Below are positions 59,981-64,000 of a stretch of DNA of 64,000 nucleotides, piece by piece. The DNA lies in contig CM067314.1 of assembly GCA_034231615.1 (NCBI GenBank), positions 7,099,501-7,163,500 of the forward strand, given 5' to 3'. The stretch's first letter is position 1; each line of letters begins with the position of its first letter. The notes beneath the pieces are model-generated. The model was not told the origin of the DNA. It ran no database searches and worked only from the letters and a program-made list of their open reading frames with translations. Source of the stretch: Meghimatium bilineatum (lineage: Eukaryota; Mollusca; Gastropoda; Stylommatophora; Philomycidae). Both the position numbers and the translations under genes were made by a program.

Positions 59981-60850
59981 TTAACGTGTAAATTGTCTCT
60001 CAAACCTTCTCTGTCTCACGTTGTACTGTAACCAAAACTACTATAATAAACTTAGGCCGGCCGTTCCTCATCATTGTGCAATTTGTAATGCCCTATCTCG
60101 CCAACGTGTCAGCCCCTTCATTACCACTGACTCCCCGTGGAAGTGAAGAACATAACGATATATAAAAAACAACACAATACAAGGCACTAGAATGACTGTT
60201 TTTCCAGAAAACTATAAATGAAATACATGGAGAAGATAAAATATTTATTCACTAATTAGTCAAGATTTTACTAACCAACACACGTTTAGCTTGTGTCAAA
60301 TCTTTGCTAATCTGTAAACTTATTTTTTTGTCAAGTCTTTATTAATCAGTAAATATTTCACTTTTTAATCATCTTTGTATCTTTTCTATTCAATTGTCAA
60401 GTCATTGTAAACAATGAATATTTTGTGCCAATTCTTCTAAAAAATGTAAGTTTCTGTGTCAAATCTTAAATATTGTTTTAAAAATGTAATTATTTTTTAA
60501 CCATCACTCTTATACTTTCACTGGAACAGTCTTGTAACATGACAATGGTCCTACTAGATTTCCAGCAGAATTTATTCCAAATAACGGAGATATATTGTAT
60601 CGCCGCTTTATTTCCGCCAATTGACCAACGACATCAGCAGCTCTTAAACATTTAACTTTCTTCATAAAGTTTTTCTATTTCACCTTCTTTGTCAGGTCTT
60701 TTTTTAAAAACAATTGCTCTTCCTCCCCCCTCCCCTCCCCCCCCCCCGCCTCCATCTTTGTAGAACGTTAATTCTCTTTGTCCAGTGTTTTGATTGCCTG
60801 AAAATGACTTTTTGTGGTCAAGTACTTCATCATCTGTAGATGACACTATA
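59981..60850. other. Intergenic, one SINE-like scrap
   Basis: 60520-60630 has ATGGTCCTACTAGATTTCCA, GCAGAA and TGTATCGCCGCTTTATTTCC, a reversed SINE-like body. The rest shows no gene. Confidence 0.5.
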
Positions 60851-60944
60851 AATGTAATACAGTAAACGTGTCTTTGACAACTGTGATATCGATGAAGATC
60901 AAACTGTATGACTCGCCTGTGTGTTGTTGGGTCCCGAAAGGGGA

Positions 60945-61198
60945 GCAAAGAATAGCAACACTGTTTACCTTCCATGCATGTCGTACTAGGCGACTAAGGA
61001 GGTTATGGGATGGAGTTGGCTGTCCCATCCCATATAGGGTCAGTGACCCAAAGCCATGCTAAAGTCGGATGTGTCAGGCCGAAAGGCGCATATATCGCAG
61101 CGATGTTGTAAGCCATGACACAACGCAGTCCGTTCCTTGGACTAAATCCTGCTGATCTACAGGAGTTTGAGAACTAACGCAGAAGAAGAAAAAGAAAC
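60945..61198 (+). mobile_element. SINE-like composite element, best full-length copy
   Basis: Head AATAGCAACACTGTTTACCT, GTACTAGGCGACTAAGGAGG, GGGATGGAGTTGGCTGTCCC; body AAGTCGGATGTGTCAGGCCG, TATATCGCAGCGATGTTGTA; end CAGGAGTTTGAGAACTAACG and (GAA)n. Confidence 0.8.
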
Positions 61199-61200
61199 TG

Positions 61201-61760
61201 TATGACTCACTACTGGTATTTATTATGTTGTATGGTTGAGAAGGTTGGGCACTCACTGTACACACGGAGAGACCGGATACAGGTCTTCGAATACAAGTGT
61301 TATATACGAAATTTGGGCATTTTCCAGAGAGAGATTAACTCTCAAATCTTCAGAGCTTGTAAAGACGACTGGTTAGAACAGTGTTTCCCAACGTGGGGTC
61401 CATGCCACACTGGCGGGGCAATTTGATTGTTCAGAGGGGCAATTTGATTGTTGAGGGGTGAATTCAGGGAAGAATAATACAAGTTTTTAATATTAAAAAA
61501 ATATGTATATGTTACATAGGGGAGGCATCAGAAGTTTAGAAAGACTTAGGTGGGGCATGGTAAAATGAAAAGGTTGGGAAACACTGACTTAAATGATGAT
61601 CACATCATCCCAAACTGTACAACCTAACAACATATTTTACTTTAGACTTGAGCAAACTGACAATGGATAATTTTGTATAAGAAATGCACTGTACATTTAC
61701 AGTCTGATTCAGTGCAGCCAACCTTCGTTGCGTAGACGGCACTTGATGATGATGATCAGT
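61201..61760 (+). mobile_element. Non-LTR retrotransposon fragment split by a hAT-like MITE
   Basis: 61255-61375 encodes RIQVFEYKCYIRNLGIFQRE, a LINE RT-C signature. After the MITE at 61379-61586 a 3' end is recognisable at 61715-61760 (AACCTTCGTTGCGTAGACGG, CACTTGATGATGATGAT). Confidence 0.65.
61379..61586. mobile_element. hAT-like MITE
   Basis: Left end CAGTGTTTCCCAACGTGGGG and right end AAAGGTTGGGAAACACTG form about 15-bp inverted repeats of hAT type. Flanking octamers GGTTAGAA and ACTTAAAT are only partly alike, so the target duplication has decayed. Confidence 0.78.
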
Positions 61761-61789
61761 TAGGCGAGAAGTGGAGATAGTGGAAAATT

Positions 61790-62880
61790 GTGTTAGGGTT
61801 GCCATATTGACCATTTCAAAATCAAATGTGGCCATTTTGAAATAGTAAGTTTAGCATAAAATTTATGTTTTCACAAAATTGTTGTATTTTTGCTATTGTT
61901 AAAATGTGAACATTTGCTTTATTAGTGAGAATATAAACAGTATATTTACACTAGAAAATAATTTATTTACTAGTAAAATAATAGGCACTAGTTCGCTAAG
62001 GCCCCCGAACTTATTTTACATTGATATCAAAGAGAAATGACGCTGAGCTGGTTTACAAACGCAGTGTTGCCAACTCGTTCTGTTTAAATAATACACTGAT
62101 AAATATATACATCTGAATGTCAAATGTGAATCAGCTGTCATCTTGTATAAACCCGTCCGTCATATCTCTTCGATCTCAAGCTAGAAATTAGTTTGAATGA
62201 CTGATCAGACTATTACTGAAGAATCTCTCTACACAACAGATGTCAAAAGAGAATCTCTCTACACAACAGATGTCAAAAGAGAATCAACAAAGAACATAAT
62301 TTTAACGTAATCTCTTAAATGCAATTATTCCAATTGAAGGAATTATAAAAATCATTTCACACAAATAAGTCATGTTTTATTAAATTTTTAATATTTTGTG
62401 TAAATAAATTCTACGTTTGGCAATTGGCTATTTTGTATTTAAAGTTTGGTCATACAAATTTCTGTATGACAACCATTTTATGTCACCGGGTATTAACTTT
62501 GAGCGCTGTTCACGTAAACACAATTACAATGTTAAAATCAGATAAAGAAAGGCAAATGCTTTCTTGTACTGTACACACCAAATCTTGCAACATGTGTAAT
62601 GGCAATACTTGTAATACATGCAACTTCAGTTCTAAATTGTGCAGCATATGCAACATAAATTAGTGCAACATTTGCAAAATAGTTTCATGAAACAGATGTA
62701 ATATAAATTCTTGCAAAATAAACTCTTGCAAAAGTTTCAACATAATTTCTTGCTTGCAACATGTGCACTTAATTCTTGCTAAATTTTCAACAGCAATATT
62801 TGTAAATTGTACAATATTCATTAAATAAGTCCATATTAATTAACTTTAAGATATGCAAATTAAATTCTAGAAATATGTGC
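61790..62880. other. Intergenic stretch without supported gene
   Basis: A 30-bp tandem pair (AGAATCTCTCTACACAACAG) lies at 62220-62283. The rest is AT-rich with scattered TTGCAACAT/TTGCAAAAT words. Confidence 0.5.
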
Positions 62881-62884
62881 AGCA

Positions 62885-62995
62885 TCAGTTCAAACAACAT
62901 AACAGTTCAAACAACATAACAGTTCAAACAACATAACAGTTCAAACAACATAACAGTTCAAACAACATAACAGTTCAAACAACATAACAGTTCAG
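62885..62995 (+). repeat. 17-bp minisatellite, ~6.5 units
   Basis: AGTTCAAACAACATAAC. Confidence 0.94.
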
Positions 62996-63039
62996 ATCGA
63001 CCTGCATTTACAACATCACGTTTCATTCAGAATAAGTGC

Positions 63040-64000
63040 ATTATCAAACTTACAACATATGGGACATATGGAAGTCGAATCTCACAACATCAAATCTAGC
63101 AACATCAAATCTAGCAACATCAAACTTACAACATATGGAAGTCGAATCTCACAACATCAAATCTAGCAACATCAAACTTACAACATATGGAAGTCGAATC
63201 TCACAACATCAAATCTAGCAATATCAAACTTACAACATATGGAAGTCGAATCTCACAACATCAAATCTAGCAACATCAAACTTACAACATATTTAACATA
63301 TGGAAGTCGAATCTCACAACATCAAATCTAGCAACATCAAATCTAGCAACAATTGATATAGCAACATCAAACTTTCAACATACTGAACATATGGAAGTCA
63401 AATCTCACAACATCAAATCTAGCAACAATTGATCTAGCAGCAATTGATATAGCAACATCAAATCTAGCAACATCAAATCTAGCAACAATTGATCTAGCAA
63501 CATCAAATCTAGCAACCTCAAATCTAACAACAATTGGTCTAGCAACATCAAATCTAGCAACATCAAACTTATAACATATGAAACATATGGAAGTCGAATC
63601 TCACAACATGAAATCTAGCAACAATTGATATAGCAACATCAAACTTACAACATACTGAACATATGGAAGTCGAATCTCACAACATGAAATCTAGCAACAA
63701 TTGATATAGCAACATCAAACTTACAACATACTGAACATATGGAAGTCGAATCTCACAACATCAAATCTAGCAACATCAAATCTAACAACATCAAACTTAC
63801 AATATATAGAACATATGGAAGTCGAATCTCACAACATCAAATCTAGCAACAATTGTTCTAACAACATCAAACTTACAATATATAGAACATATGGAAGTCG
63901 AATCTCACAACATCAAATCTAGCAACAATTGATCTAGCAACATCAAATCTAGCAACAACTGATCTAGCAGCAACAAATATAGGCAACAATTATTGAAACA
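63040..64000 (+). repeat. 15-bp based higher-order satellite running off the window end
   Basis: CAACATCAAATCTAG units mixed with CAACAATTGATCTAG and a longer block ATATGGAAGTCGAATCTCA. Block length varies from about 60 to 120 bp. Confidence 0.92.

Noticed and set aside
59046..59991. ~300-codon hydrophobic open frames
   Set aside because: 30-bp minisatellite without stops in two frames; no coding signature.
54160..64000. A third amine oxidase copy downstream
   Set aside because: No CAO motif seen in any frame; all coding-like pieces there are retroelement remains.

Overview
The window is animal genomic DNA. It is AT-rich, its genes are split into short exons with GT-AG introns, and it is full of minisatellites, microsatellites and decayed retroelements. 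Codon phase carries cleanly across every junction of the main gene. The dense short-unit tandem repeats, the SINE/LINE debris and the family of the main genes suggest a lophotrochozoan, most likely a gastropod mollusc. The species is an inference and cannot be fixed from this sequence alone.

Layout: (1) 1-7312 holds the last five coding exons of a copper amine oxidase (CAO) gene on the + strand, here called gene 1. Its 5' part lies outside the window. It ends with a stop at 6907-6909 and a likely AATAAA at 7307. (2) 7.3-16.9 kb is intergenic: LINE remains, a large (CTAA)n block and several minisatellites. (3) 16911-53979 holds a second complete, head-to-tail CAO gene (gene 2). I could assemble 16 coding exons into one uninterrupted frame of 797 codons plus stop. 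Over the shared 3' end, exon lengths and intron phases match gene 1 almost exactly, so the two are tandem duplicates. (4) 54-64 kb has no gene I can support. It holds LINE and SINE fragments, a hAT-like MITE and long satellites.

Main result: gene 2 reads as an intact secreted or membrane-anchored CAO that has lost its catalytic chemistry. The tyrosine that becomes the TPQ (topaquinone) cofactor is Asn488. The three copper-ligand histidines are Arg537, Thr539 and Gln703. The catalytic-base Asp (Asp400), the structural calcium aspartates (Asp546, Asp548, Asp692), the spacing between all these positions and the open frame are kept. Gene 1 keeps all three copper histidines. The pair therefore looks like an enzyme beside a derived pseudoenzyme.

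Second result: several intronic minisatellites are tandem copies of the neighbouring splice junction. Arrays of decoy acceptors, each carrying the first bases of the exon, sit directly upstream of gene 2 exons 9 and 12. Arrays of decoy donors follow exons 1, 3 and 15. A truncated exon 9 with its donor is duplicated in the next intron. Another array carries 13 copies of a near-perfect donor consensus.

Third result: some of the largest arrays appear to have grown from mobile elements. LINE-like 3' tails became (GATA)n and (CTAA)n blocks, an internal SINE unit became two separate satellites, and a TIR-flanked element carries a 47-bp unit with a telomere-like CCCTAACCCT motif.
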